Assembly: GCF_049195245.1 (NCBI RefSeq)
Contig: NZ_JBMIRR010000025.1
Location: 248,001 to 312,000 of the forward strand
Direction of reading: 5' to 3'
DNA from: Arenimonas sp049195245
GTDB lineage: Bacteria > Pseudomonadota > Gammaproteobacteria > Xanthomonadales > Xanthomonadaceae
Length of the DNA: 64,000 nt
A program made the translations under genes and the position numbers. Below, one piece after another: positions 8,033-16,956 of this stretch. Below the pieces are notes generated by a model. The model worked only from the letters and a program-made list of their open reading frames with translations. It was not told where the DNA came from and did no database searches. The number at the start of each line of letters is the position of its first letter. Position 1 is the stretch's first letter.

Positions 8033-8950
8033 TCACGCGCGCCGCTGGCGCCACCATTCACCCAGGAACACAGCGGTGGCCGCGGCGACATTGAGGCTTT
8101 CGACCGCGCCGCTGCCGGGGATGGCGAGGCGCAGGGTCGAGGCCTGGGCCAGCTGCGGGTCCACGCCCGCCTGCTCGGCGCCCATCATCAGCAGCAGGCG
8201 CGGGGGCAGCGCGCTGCCGTACAACGGCTGGCCGCCGCGCACCACCGTGGCCACCGCCACGAAGCCGGCCGAGGCCAGCTGGGCCAGGCTGTTGTCAGCG
8301 CGGCCCAGCCGCACCATCGGCACCTGCTCGGCACCGCCCTCGGCCACGCGCGCGGCCGCGCCTGACAGGGCCAGCGGCGACTCCTTCGGCAGCAGCAGTC
8401 CGGCCGCGCCGAAATGCGCCGCCGAGCGAAGGATCGCGCCCAGATTGTGCGGGTTGCCGACGCCATCGAGCCAGATCGCCAGCTGCGGCCCGGGCGGCAG
8501 CGTGCGCAGCCAGTCGGACAAGTTGGCCTCGGCAGCGGGAACAGCGCCGAACACCACGCCCTCGTGATGGGCGCTGCCCGACAGCTTGTGCAGGTCCTCG
8601 TCGCCGACCACGGTGTAGCCGATGCGGTGCGCCACGCAGTGCGCCAGCACCGCCTTCAGCGCCGGGATGCGGGACTCCAGCAGCCAGACCTTGCGAAGGT
8701 CGGCCGGCCGTTTCGCGAAGAGCGCCAGGCAGGCATTGAGCCCATGGATGCGCTGCTCGCGCGGCGGCCGCGGCGCATCGGAATAAGCGCGCAGCGCATC
8801 GGCATCCGCCTCGGCCACCGCGTGGTCGCGCGCCGTCGGCCTCCGCACCCCGTCGCCGCGCTCACCGGGCGGCCGCGCCTGCCGATCCCGCTCCCGCTCC
8901 CGCTTGTCGCGCGGCTTGCCCTGCGGCCCTCGATACGGTGAATCGCCCAT
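8033..8950 (-). CDS. TrmH/SpoU-family RNA 2'-O-methyltransferase
   Basis: A 305-residue enzyme of the SPOUT class. Residues 1-60 are charged and low in complexity, a likely disordered tail. An RNA substrate-binding domain follows (EQRIHGLNACLALFAKRP), then the trefoil-knot SpoU domain. All three SpoU motifs are visible: GVGNPHNLGAILRSAAHFG, LLLMMGAEQAGVDP and IPGSGAVESLNVAAATAVFL. The layout resembles E. coli YfiF more than RlmB or TrmH, so the modified RNA position is uncertain. The start is adjacent to the hairpin repeat that separates it from the RND pump gene. Confidence 0.85.
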   Translation of the reverse strand: MGDSPYRGPQGKPRDKRERERDRQARPPGERGDGVRRPTARDHAVAEADADALRAYSDAPRPPREQRIHGLNACLALFAKRPADLRKVWLLESRIPALKAVLAHCVAHRIGYTVVGDEDLHKLSGSAHHEGVVFGAVPAAEANLSDWLRTLPPGPQLAIWLDGVGNPHNLGAILRSAAHFGAAGLLLPKESPLALSGAAARVAEGGAEQVPMVRLGRADNSLAQLASAGFVAVATVVRGGQPLYGSALPPRLLLMMGAEQAGVDPQLAQASTLRLAIPGSGAVESLNVAAATAVFLGEWWRQRRA

Positions 8951-9044
8951 GCCAGCCCTCCGGAATCCCCCGGATTCTACCCCTCAAGCCCAACCCAAAC
9001 GACCAAGGCCCAGACCACCCCTCACCGAACCCTCTGGAGGAAAG

Positions 9045-9263
9045 CCCCCTTGGTAAGGGGGCGCGCCGAAGGCGCGGGGATTGGAAAGTGTTAGCCGGGG
9101 CCCGCGATTCGCACAGCGAATCGTGGGGTAACTCCAGCGAATGCTGGAGTTACCTCCCCCTTGGTAAGGGGGCGCGCCGAAGGCGCGGGGATTGGAAAGT
9201 GTGAGCCGGGGCCCGCGATTCGCACAGCGAATCGTGGGGATGTCCTGGCGAACGCCAGGACAT
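9045..9263. repeat. two tandem multi-hairpin repeat units
   Basis: This occupies most of the 312-base gap 8951-9262. Two 84-base copies (9045-9128 and 9156-9239) differ at one base. Each copy can fold into three stems: CCCCCTT/AAGGGGG with a 3-base loop, CGCGCC/GGCGCG around GAA, and a 12-bp stem centred on GATTCGC-ACA-GCGAATC. Each copy is followed by a fourth perfect 10-bp stem whose sequence differs between copies while the GAAT or GAAC loop is kept (9129-9152 and 9240-9263). The last base of the second unit is the final base of the RND gene stop codon. Short frames through it (for example minus 9091-9300) are judged non-coding. The remainder, 8951-9044, holds nothing recognisable. Confidence 0.9.
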
Positions 9264-12200
9264 CAAGCATGGCCCCCCACCGCCGGCGTTTCGCGCTCAA
9301 GCTGCTCGAGCTTGCGCGACACCGCCTCGGGCGAGCGCGTGAACGGCGCCAGCAGCATGTAGAAGGCCGGCACCACGAACAGGGACAGCACGGTCGAGAA
9401 CGCCACGCCCGCGATCACCACGATGCCGATGGTGGCGCGGCTGGCCGAACCCGGGCCACCGGCCACCACCAAGGGCACGGCGCCCATGATGGTGGCGATG
9501 GACGTCATCAGGATCGGCCGCATGCGCACGGCCGCGGATTCGACGATGGCCTCGGCGATGGCCATGCCCTCGTCGCGCAGCTGGTTGGCGAACTCCACGA
9601 TCAGGATGCCGTTCTTAGCCGCCAGGCCCACCAGCATCACGATGCCGATCTGGCTGAACAGGTTGAGCGAACTGCCGAAGGCCCACAGGCCGAACAGCGC
9701 CCCGAGCACCGCCGGCGGCACGGTCAGCAGGATCACCAGCGGATGCAGGAAGCTCTCGAACTGCGCCGCCAGCACCAGGTAGATCACCAGCAGGGCCATC
9801 AGGAAGGTGAACAGCGCTGCGCTGCCCGCGCTCTGGTACTCGCGCGACTCGCCCTTGTAGTCGATCTGGGCGCGCTCGGGCAGCTCCTCGTCGGCGACCT
9901 GGCGGATCCATTCCAGCGCCTCGCCCAGGGTGTAGCCCGGGGCCAGGCCCGCGGTGACGGTGATGGCGCGCAGCCGGTTGAAGCGGTTGTACTGGCCCGG
10001 CTCGGCTAGCTCGCTCAGCGTGACCAGGTTTGAGAGAGGCACCAGCTCGTTGCTGACCTGCGAGCGGACGTACAGGTTGCTCAGGTCGGAAGGCGAGCTG
10101 CGGTTTTCCTTCTGCGCCTGCAGGATGACGTCGTATTCCTCGCCGTCCTCGACGTAGGTGGTGACGCGCCGCGAGCCCATCATGCTTTCCAGCGTGCGGC
10201 CGATTTCCTGCACCGACACGCCCAGGTCGGCGGCGCGGGCGCGGTCGATCTCCACGCGCAGCTGCGGCCGGGTTTCCTTGTAGTCCGAGTCGGCCGAGAA
10301 CATCTGCGGGTTCTGCTCCATGCGGGCCAGCAGGCGGTCGCGCCACTGCGCCAGCTCTGCGTAGTCCGGCCCGCCCAGCACCACCTGCAGCGGCTGGCCG
10401 CCGCTGCGCACCAGGCCGCTGCGCACCTGCGGATTGGCGCGCACGCCGGGCAGGGACGCCATGTCCTTGCGTATCTTCTCCACCAGGTCGGCGGTGCTGT
10501 CCTCGCGCTCGTTCCAGGGCTTGAGCAGCGCAATTACCTGGCCCGTGTGCATTTCGCCACCAGCGCCGAAGCCGCCCGGCACGCGCGTGTTGGCGCGATC
10601 GATCGACTGGCCCTCGCCCACGTACTTGAACAGTTTCTGCTCCACCTGCTGCATCTGCGCCACGGTGTAGTCGTAGCCGGCGCCTTCCGGGCCCACCACG
10701 CTGACGAAGAACGAGCCGCGGTCCTCGGGCGGCGCCAGCTCGGCGGGGATGCGCTGCACCAGGAAGAAGGACAGGCCCAGGCTGCCCAGCAGCAGCACGC
10801 CCGACAGCAGCGGCCGGCCGACCGTGCGCTTGAGCGCGCCGCGGTAGCCGTCGCCCAGCGCCGTCAGCCGCTTTTGCACCCACTTGTTCAGGCCCTTGGG
10901 CTCCTCGTGCGGGCGGATCAGCTTGGAGCACATCATCGGCGTCAGCGTCAGCGCGACGAAGGCCGAGATCAGCACTGCCGCCGCCATCGCCACCGACAGC
11001 TCGCGGAACAGCCGGCCGGTATTGCCTTCCATGAAGCCCACCGGCAGGAACACCGCCGCCAGCACCGCGGTGGTGGCGATCACGGCGAAGGCCACCTGCT
11101 GCGTGCCGCGGCGCGCGGCCACCAGCGGCGGCTCGCCCAGGTCGGCGCGGCGCTGCACGTTTTCCAGCACCACGATGGCGTCGTCCACCACCAGGCCGAT
11201 GCACAGCACCAGCGCCAGCAACGTGAGCAGGTTGATGGTGAAGCCGAAGGCCCACAGCGCGATGAACACCGTGACCAGGCACACCGGCACCGTCACCGCG
11301 GGAATGATCGCCGCGCGCACGCTGCCCAGGAACAGGTAGATCACCACCAGCACCAGCAGCACGGCCTCGATCAGGGTCATGTAGACGCGGTTCACCGCGG
11401 CGTCGATGAAGGTGGTGCTGTCGAAGGCGACGAAGATGTCGGTGCCTTCCGGCAGCGTGTCCTGGATGGCGGGCAGCGCGTCCTGCACGCCGCGCGCCAC
11501 GTCCAGGCTGTTGGCGGTCGAGGTCTTGACGATGCCCAGGCCGACGTTGGGCTGGCCGTTGCCGCGGAAGTAGGCGCGGCGCTCGGCCGAGCCGCGCTCC
11601 ACCCGCGCCACGTCGCCCAGCCGCACCAGGTAGCCGTCGTCGCCCTTGGCCAGGGTGAGGCTGGCGAAATCCTCGGCCTGCTCGTAGCCGCGCATCACGC
11701 GCAGGGTGAAGTCGCGGTCGCGCGACTCGATGCTGCCGGCCGGCAGCTCGATGTTCTCGCGGCGAAGCGCGTTCTCGACGTCGTTGACCGTCAGCCCGCG
11801 CGCGGCCAGCGCCTCGCGATCCAGCCAGACGCGCATCGAATAACGCTGCTGGCCGCCCACGCGCACCTGGGCGACGCCGTCGATGCTGGAAAGTCGGTCC
11901 ACCACGTAACGCTCGGCGTAGTCGCTCAGCGCCAGGGTGTCCATGTTCTTGGAGTTCATGTTCAGCCAGAGGATCACCTCGGCGTCAGACTCCACCTTCT
12001 CGATCTCCGGCGGATCGGCCTCGTCCGGCATGCGGTCGCCGACGCGGCTGATGGCGTCACGCACGTCGTTGGCGGCGGCCTCGATGTCGCGGCTGAGCGA
12101 GAACTCGATCGTGACGCTGGCCTCGCCGTTGCGGCTGCGGCTTTCCACGGTCTCGATGCCCTCGATGCCGGCCACCGCGTCTTCCAGTATCTGGGTGATG

Positions 12201-12385
12201 CGGGTTTCGACCACCGCGGCCGACGCGCCCGGATAGGCCACCTGCACCGACACGATCGGTGGGTCGATGTTGGGCAGTTCGCGCAGCGTGAGCCGGGTGA
12301 AGGCGATGACGCCCAGCACCACCAGCAGCAGGCTCATGACGGTCGCGAAGACCGGGCGCTTGATCGAGAGATCGGACAGGACCAT
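9263..12385 (-). CDS. RND efflux transporter, HAE1/AcrB-type inner-membrane pump
   Basis: A 1040-residue proton-driven pump subunit that exports hydrophobic or amphiphilic compounds through a trimeric complex with an adaptor and an outer-membrane channel. The start MVLSDLSIKRPVFATVMSL, the TM4 proton-relay Asp pair (GLVVDDAIVVLENV), and the internal duplication with two large periplasmic loops and twelve predicted TM segments are all typical. The length is standard. It lies 19 bases downstream of the adaptor gene, so the two form an operon. No outer-membrane factor gene is present here; a TolC-like protein elsewhere must complete the pump. The substrate range cannot be predicted. Confidence 0.95.
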   Translation of the reverse strand: MVLSDLSIKRPVFATVMSLLLVVLGVIAFTRLTLRELPNIDPPIVSVQVAYPGASAAVVETRITQILEDAVAGIEGIETVESRSRNGEASVTIEFSLSRDIEAAANDVRDAISRVGDRMPDEADPPEIEKVESDAEVILWLNMNSKNMDTLALSDYAERYVVDRLSSIDGVAQVRVGGQQRYSMRVWLDREALAARGLTVNDVENALRRENIELPAGSIESRDRDFTLRVMRGYEQAEDFASLTLAKGDDGYLVRLGDVARVERGSAERRAYFRGNGQPNVGLGIVKTSTANSLDVARGVQDALPAIQDTLPEGTDIFVAFDSTTFIDAAVNRVYMTLIEAVLLVLVVIYLFLGSVRAAIIPAVTVPVCLVTVFIALWAFGFTINLLTLLALVLCIGLVVDDAIVVLENVQRRADLGEPPLVAARRGTQQVAFAVIATTAVLAAVFLPVGFMEGNTGRLFRELSVAMAAAVLISAFVALTLTPMMCSKLIRPHEEPKGLNKWVQKRLTALGDGYRGALKRTVGRPLLSGVLLLGSLGLSFFLVQRIPAELAPPEDRGSFFVSVVGPEGAGYDYTVAQMQQVEQKLFKYVGEGQSIDRANTRVPGGFGAGGEMHTGQVIALLKPWNEREDSTADLVEKIRKDMASLPGVRANPQVRSGLVRSGGQPLQVVLGGPDYAELAQWRDRLLARMEQNPQMFSADSDYKETRPQLRVEIDRARAADLGVSVQEIGRTLESMMGSRRVTTYVEDGEEYDVILQAQKENRSSPSDLSNLYVRSQVSNELVPLSNLVTLSELAEPGQYNRFNRLRAITVTAGLAPGYTLGEALEWIRQVADEELPERAQIDYKGESREYQSAGSAALFTFLMALLVIYLVLAAQFESFLHPLVILLTVPPAVLGALFGLWAFGSSLNLFSQIGIVMLVGLAAKNGILIVEFANQLRDEGMAIAEAIVESAAVRMRPILMTSIATIMGAVPLVVAGGPGSASRATIGIVVIAGVAFSTVLSLFVVPAFYMLLAPFTRSPEAVSRKLEQLERETPAVGGHA

Positions 12386-12404
12386 GGCTGGCTCCGGGGC
12401 GCCC

Positions 12405-13499
12405 TCAGGCGGCCTTGTCGGGGGCGGCGGTTTCGCCGGTGGGCGCGGCGGCCGGCGCCGGGGTCGGCTCGGCTTCGGTCACGGTGGCACCCGCGCGCAG
12501 CTTCACGGTGCCGTCCACCACGATGCGGTCGCCGGCGGCCAGGCCCTCGAGCACTTCCACTTCACCATCGCGGCGGGCGCCCAGCTTCACGTCCACCTGT
12601 TCGACGGTGTCGTCGTCCTTGACCCGGAACACGTGCGCGGCCTGGGCCACCTGCACCACCGAAATCTCCGGGATCACCAGCGCCTGCCGCTCGGGCCGGT
12701 ACACCTGCACCGTGAGCAGCATGCCCGGGCGCAGCTCGCGCTCGGGGTTGGCGATCTCGGCGCGCACGGTGATGGCGCGGGTGACCGGGTCGATGCGCGA
12801 GTCCACCGTGGTGACGCGGCCACTGAACTGGCGGCCGGGATAGGCGGCGCTGCTGGCGGTGATTTCCTGGCCCTGACTCAGGGCCGAGAGGAAGGATTCG
12901 GGCACCGCGAAGTCCAGCTTGATCACGGACACGTCGTCGAGGCTGGCGATGGTGGTGCCGGGGGTGACCAGGGTGCCCGGGCTGACCTGCCGGAAGCCGA
13001 GCACGCCGGCGAAGGGCGCGGTGATCACGCGGTCGGCAAGACGGGCGCGAGTGGCATCCAGGCGTGCACGCGCCGATTCCATCGCCGCGCGCTGGGTGTC
13101 GAGCTGGCTGGCGGGGATCAGCTTCTGGGCGGTGAGCTGCTGCTGGCGCTGGTACAGGCGCTGCGCCTCGCGGTATTCCGCCGCGGCTTCCTCAAGGCCG
13201 GCCACTTCGGCGCGGCCCGACAGGTCCACCAGCACGCTGCCCGCCTCGACCAGGTCGCCGTCCTCGAAGTTCACCCGCACCACGGTTTCGGTGACCTTGG
13301 CGGTGACCATCACCGATTCATTGGCGCGCGCGGTGCCCAGGGCTTCGATGGTGTCGGCCCAGGGCTTCTGGGCGACGGCCGTGGTGGTCACCGTGGCGGG
13401 AGGATTCCTGGGCGCGGCGGCCTCCTCGGAACCGCAGCCGGCCAGCAGCAGGACGGCGGCGAAAATCAGGGACAGCAGCTTGCGCGACGGAGGCATCAT
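12405..13499 (-). CDS. RND efflux periplasmic adaptor lipoprotein (HlyD/MFP family)
   Basis: A 364-residue membrane-fusion protein linking the RND pump to an outer-membrane channel. It starts MMPPSRKLLSLIF and has a lipobox LLLAGC, so it should be lipidated at C22. The order is barrel-sandwich (lipoyl-like) halves around a coiled-coil hairpin (about residues 100-165), then beta-barrel and membrane-proximal domains, and an Ala/Pro-rich tail. The ATG at 13499 was chosen over a longer frame because it gives the lipoprotein signal and has AAGGA upstream on the coding strand. It is the first gene of the two-gene pump operon and is divergent from the DUF6498-like gene. No local regulator gene is visible. 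Confidence 0.92.
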   Translation of the reverse strand: MMPPSRKLLSLIFAAVLLLAGCGSEEAAAPRNPPATVTTTAVAQKPWADTIEALGTARANESVMVTAKVTETVVRVNFEDGDLVEAGSVLVDLSGRAEVAGLEEAAAEYREAQRLYQRQQQLTAQKLIPASQLDTQRAAMESARARLDATRARLADRVITAPFAGVLGFRQVSPGTLVTPGTTIASLDDVSVIKLDFAVPESFLSALSQGQEITASSAAYPGRQFSGRVTTVDSRIDPVTRAITVRAEIANPERELRPGMLLTVQVYRPERQALVIPEISVVQVAQAAHVFRVKDDDTVEQVDVKLGARRDGEVEVLEGLAAGDRIVVDGTVKLRAGATVTEAEPTPAPAAAPTGETAAPDKAA

Positions 13500-13615
13500 C
13501 GGGTGGCATATCCTTGGCAGGGGAGCCCGGCGGAGCCTTGGAATACACTCCGGGGCCAAGAGTTCGATTGTACGAGCCGGGCGTAACGCCAGTGTGCACG
13601 GTCCACGGGGGACGC

Positions 13616-14260
13616 ATGTCGGAAGGGGCGGGCAAGGCATCCGGGCGGGCCGGGCTGGGGGGCATCCTCGCGGCCAACGGCGTGACCGTGCTGATTGCAA
13701 TGGCGCAGGACTGGCCGCTGGCCCTGATGCTGTGGCCGTTCTGGATCCAGAGCATGATCATCGGCTGGTTCTCGCGCAAGCGCATCCTGGCGCTGAAGGA
13801 ATTCAGCGTCGAGGGCTTCAAGATCAACGGGCGTCAGGCCGAGGCCACGCCGCAGACCCAGCGCGAAACCGCGAATTTCCTGGTGCTGCATTACGGCGCG
13901 TTCCATGCGGGCTATCTCGTGTTCCTGGTGGCCAAGTCGCCGGCCATCTCCGGCCTGGACTGGCTGCTGATCGGGGCCAGCGGCGTGGGATTCTGGCTGG
14001 GACACCAACGCTCGCACAGGCTGAACGTTGACGCGGATACCCGCACGAAGCGGAATATCGGCGCGCTGATGTTCCTGCCCTACGTGCGCATCGTGCCCAT
14101 GCACCTGGTGATCCTCAGCGGCGGCACCGGGGGCAGCTCCGCCCTGGTGATGCTTCTGTTCGGCGGGCTCAAGACGGCGGCGGATGCCTTCATGCACGTG
14201 GTCGAACACCGCTGGCTGCAGGGCCGCAGGCCGGCGCCGGCGCCGACGGACGCGCCATGA
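13616..14260 (+). CDS. multi-span membrane protein, DUF6498-like
   Basis: A 214-residue integral membrane protein with about five hydrophobic segments (around residues 15-50, 95-115, 120-140, 155-180 and 185-200) and a short Pro/Ala-rich tail. The sequence resembles proteins grouped as DUF6498, a family without known function; that assignment is from memory of the family pattern and is moderate. The ATG at 13616 is preferred over an open extension to 13514 because a GGGGGA ribosome site precedes it. The gene is divergent from the efflux operon and convergent with the aldolase gene, from which it is separated by a bidirectional terminator. Confidence 0.7.
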   Translation: MSEGAGKASGRAGLGGILAANGVTVLIAMAQDWPLALMLWPFWIQSMIIGWFSRKRILALKEFSVEGFKINGRQAEATPQTQRETANFLVLHYGAFHAGYLVFLVAKSPAISGLDWLLIGASGVGFWLGHQRSHRLNVDADTRTKRNIGALMFLPYVRIVPMHLVILSGGTGGSSALVMLLFGGLKTAADAFMHVVEHRWLQGRRPAPAPTDAP

Positions 14261-14261
14261 A

Positions 14262-14287
14262 AAACGCCGGCCCTGGGGCCGGCGTTT
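14262..14287. terminator. bidirectional terminator between convergent genes
   Basis: A perfect 11-bp stem (AAACGCCGGCC at 14262-14272, GGCCGGCGTTT at 14277-14287) encloses a 4-base loop. It begins one base after the plus-strand stop and lies 27 bases before the minus-strand aldolase stop. The stem itself supplies the terminal T residues on both strands. Confidence 0.7.
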
Positions 14288-14314
14288 CGGGTCAGCGCAG
14301 CAGGGCCCGATGTA

Positions 14315-15325
14315 TCAGGCGCCCTTGCTCCACTTGCCCAGCGCGGCCAGGCCATTAGCCTTGGCGCGGGCGTACACGGTCTGCTGCGCGGCGGCGACGT
14401 TGCCGGTGAGGTCCTTGGACCACAGCTTGAGGGCGGCCGACTGCATGGCGCGGCCGTAGCTGAAGCTCAGCGGCCAGGGCTTGGGGCCCAGCTGGTTCAT
14501 CGCGTTGAGATGGGCGGTGGCGTCGTCGTCGCTCTGGCCGCCCGACAGGAACACGATGCCCGGCAGGGTGGCCGGCACCGCCGACTTCAGGCAGCGCAGG
14601 GTCAGCTCGGCCACTTCCTCGACGCTGGCCTGCTCGGGGCAGTCCTTGCCCGGCACGACCATGCTGGCCTTGAGGATGGTGCCCTCGAGCAGGATGTTCT
14701 GCTCGTACAGGGCGCCGAACAGCGAGCGCAGCGTCACTTCAGTGATTTCGTAGCAGGTCTCGATGTCGTGCTCGCCGTCCATCAGCACTTCCGGCTCGAC
14801 CATGGGCACGATGCCGGCTTCCTGGCACAGGGCGGCGTAGCGGGCCAGCGCGTGGCAGTTGGCTTCGATGCAGGTGCCCGAGGGCGCGTCCTCGCCGATG
14901 GTGATCACGGCGCGCCACTTGGCGAACTTGGCGCCGAGCTTGGCGTATTCCTTCAGGCGCTCGCGCAGGCCGTCCAGGCCTTCGGTGACCAGCTCGCCCG
15001 GGAAGCCGGCCAGCGGCTTGGCGCCCAGGTCGACCTTGATGCCCGGCAGGATGCCGTTGTCCATCATGACCTTGGTGAAGGGCACGCCGGCCTTGGTGCT
15101 CTGGCGGAGGGTCTCGTCGTACAGGATCGCGCCGGAGATGTAATCGCCCAGCTTGGGCGTGGTGAGCAGCATCTCGCGGTAGGCGCGCCGGTTTTCCTCG
15201 GTGCACTCGATGCCCACGCCCTCGAAGCGCTTCTTGATGGTGGCGGTGGACTCATCGATGGCGATGATGCCCTTGCCCGCGGCCACCATGGCCTGGGCGG
15301 TTTCGGCGAGCTGGTCGATGCTCAT
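14315..15325 (-). CDS. fructose-bisphosphate aldolase class I
   Basis: A 336-residue enzyme that splits fructose 1,6-bisphosphate into dihydroxyacetone phosphate and glyceraldehyde 3-phosphate through a Schiff base. It is the eukaryote-like class I type rather than the zinc class II enzyme common in bacteria. The Schiff-base Lys is K219 in LLEGTILKASMVV. The N-terminal GKGIIAIDESTATIKKRF and the MVEPEVLMDG stretch are also typical. The ATG at 15325 gives the canonical N-terminus. It lies downstream of pyk on the same strand, with a good -10 element of its own in the 89-base gap. It forms part of the glycolytic block with pyk, pgk and gap. Confidence 0.95.
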   Translation of the reverse strand: MSIDQLAETAQAMVAAGKGIIAIDESTATIKKRFEGVGIECTEENRRAYREMLLTTPKLGDYISGAILYDETLRQSTKAGVPFTKVMMDNGILPGIKVDLGAKPLAGFPGELVTEGLDGLRERLKEYAKLGAKFAKWRAVITIGEDAPSGTCIEANCHALARYAALCQEAGIVPMVEPEVLMDGEHDIETCYEITEVTLRSLFGALYEQNILLEGTILKASMVVPGKDCPEQASVEEVAELTLRCLKSAVPATLPGIVFLSGGQSDDDATAHLNAMNQLGPKPWPLSFSYGRAMQSAALKLWSKDLTGNVAAAQQTVYARAKANGLAALGKWSKGA

Positions 15326-15359
15326 GGTCGGGTTCCCGGGGTGTGTTGAAAGACCCGGG

Positions 15360-15365
15360 ATTATA
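15360..15365 (-). promoter_or_regulatory. -10 element for the aldolase gene
   Basis: The minus strand reads TATAAT, a perfect -10 hexamer, 34 bases before the aldolase ATG and inside the pyk-aldolase gap. A -35 match is poor (TTGGGC at 19-base spacing), so strength is uncertain. It would let the aldolase be transcribed independently of pyk. Confidence 0.45.
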
Positions 15366-15414
15366 GCTGAACCCGCGACCCCCTGCCCAATCAATGACTT
15401 GGCGGGGCCCGGGG

Positions 15415-16881
15415 CTAGAGCTCGCCCAGGCCCTCGGCTTTTCCGGCCGGTCCGACCTTGAGCAGGCGCAGGGTGTTGGTGGCCCCGTGCAGCTGCATGT
15501 GGTCGCCGCTGGTGATGATGACGCTGTCGCCCTCTTCCAGCAGCCCGGCGTCGAACAGCTGCCGGATCGCGCCGCGCGCGGCCTCGCGGGTGGGCAGGTC
15601 GCGGCTGTCGAAATCGATCGGGAACACGTCGCGGATCAGCGCCATGCGGCGGCGCGCGCCCGCATGCCGCGACAGCCCGTAAATCGGCACCGCCGAGCGG
15701 AACCGGGACAGGTAGCGCGCGGTGCCGCCGGATTCGGTCAGCGCGATGATGGCGCGCACCTTGATGTGCTCGGCCAGGAACATGCTGGCCATGGCGATGG
15801 CCTGGTCGGCGGCCTGCAGGTTGCGCGGCGCCTTCTCGAAGTCGGTGTCGTGGTCGAACTGGCGCTCGGCGCCCAGGCAGATGCGCACCATCGCCTCCAC
15901 CGACTTGACCGGGTAGTTGCCCGAGGCGGTTTCCGCCGACAGCATCACCGCGTCGGTGCCATCGATCACCGAGTTGGCCACGTCCAGCACTTCGGCGCGC
16001 GTGGGGATGGGGTTGTCCACCATGGACTGCAGCATCTGGGTGGCGGTGATGACCACGCGGTTGTGTTCGAGCGCGGTGCGGATGATCTTTTTCTGCAGGC
16101 CGGGCAGCTCGGCGTCGCCGATCTCCACGCCCAGGTCGCCGCGCGCCACCATCACCACGTCCGAGGCGATGGTGATCTCGACCAGGTTGTCGATGGCTTC
16201 GGCACGTTCGATTTTGGCCACCAGGAAGGCGTCGCTGCCGGCCTCGCGGGCCAGCGCGCGCGCCTCCTCCATGTCGGCCGCCGAACGGCAGAACGAGACC
16301 GCGATGAAGTCCACGCCCAGCTGCGCCGCGATGCGGATGTGCTGCTTGTCCTGGTCGGTGAGCGCGCCGAGCGAAAGTCCGCCGCCGAGCCGGTTGAGGC
16401 CCTTGCGGTTGGACAGGAAACCGTCGGTGAGCACGCGGGTGCGGATGCGGTCGCCTTCGATGGCCAGGACCGACACCGCCATCAGGCCGTCGTCGAGCAG
16501 CAGCGTGTCGCCGGCGAGCACGTCGTTCACCAGGCCCAGGTAGCTGACGCCCACCTGGTGCTGGTCGCCCGGCTCGGCGTCGGCGCGGCAGACCAGGGTG
16601 AACTCCTGGCCCGTGCGCAGCTCGACCTTGCCGGCCGCGAATTTCTCGATGCGGATCTTCGGCCCCTGCAAGTCGGCCAGGATACCGACCTCGCGGCCCT
16701 GCCGCTCCGCCGCCTCGCGCACGGCGGCCACGCGCGCGCCGTGCTGCTCGGGCGTGCCGTGGGAAAAGTTCATGCGCACCACGTTGACACCGGCGCGCAG
16801 CAGTTCGTCGAGCACGCCGGGGGCGTCGGTGGCCGGACCGAGGGTGGCCAGGATCTTGGTGCGGCGCAGGACGTTGCTCAT
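15415..16881 (-). CDS. pyk: pyruvate kinase
   Basis: A 488-residue glycolytic enzyme that transfers phosphate from phosphoenolpyruvate to ADP. Conserved elements include the N-terminal RRTKILATLGPAT, NFSHG, the catalytic Lys in LVAKIERAEA, the metal-binding VMVARGDLGVEI, and TQMLQSM. The C-terminal regulatory domain is full length, so the tetrameric type is expected. The ATG at 16881 was chosen to match the family N-terminus; an upstream open extension is not conserved-looking. The gene is followed by the class I aldolase gene and preceded by the HAD phosphatase gene 75 bases away. Confidence 0.97.
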   Translation of the reverse strand: MSNVLRRTKILATLGPATDAPGVLDELLRAGVNVVRMNFSHGTPEQHGARVAAVREAAERQGREVGILADLQGPKIRIEKFAAGKVELRTGQEFTLVCRADAEPGDQHQVGVSYLGLVNDVLAGDTLLLDDGLMAVSVLAIEGDRIRTRVLTDGFLSNRKGLNRLGGGLSLGALTDQDKQHIRIAAQLGVDFIAVSFCRSAADMEEARALAREAGSDAFLVAKIERAEAIDNLVEITIASDVVMVARGDLGVEIGDAELPGLQKKIIRTALEHNRVVITATQMLQSMVDNPIPTRAEVLDVANSVIDGTDAVMLSAETASGNYPVKSVEAMVRICLGAERQFDHDTDFEKAPRNLQAADQAIAMASMFLAEHIKVRAIIALTESGGTARYLSRFRSAVPIYGLSRHAGARRRMALIRDVFPIDFDSRDLPTREAARGAIRQLFDAGLLEEGDSVIITSGDHMQLHGATNTLRLLKVGPAGKAEGLGEL

Positions 16882-16956
16882 GGGGCTCGGGCGTGGGGAC
16901 GATGTGCCAACGCTAGCACAGCCCATCACCTGTCCCGACGTGTCCTGCAATCGATT

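Noticed and set aside
9091..9300. Small minus-strand frame across the hairpin repeat
   Set aside because: Its translation simply repeats with the DNA units and overlaps the end of the RND gene; no ribosome site.
10547..12622. A 691-codon plus-strand open frame
   Set aside because: It is antisense to the RND pump gene and shows no domain; His/Gln/Arg-rich shadow composition.
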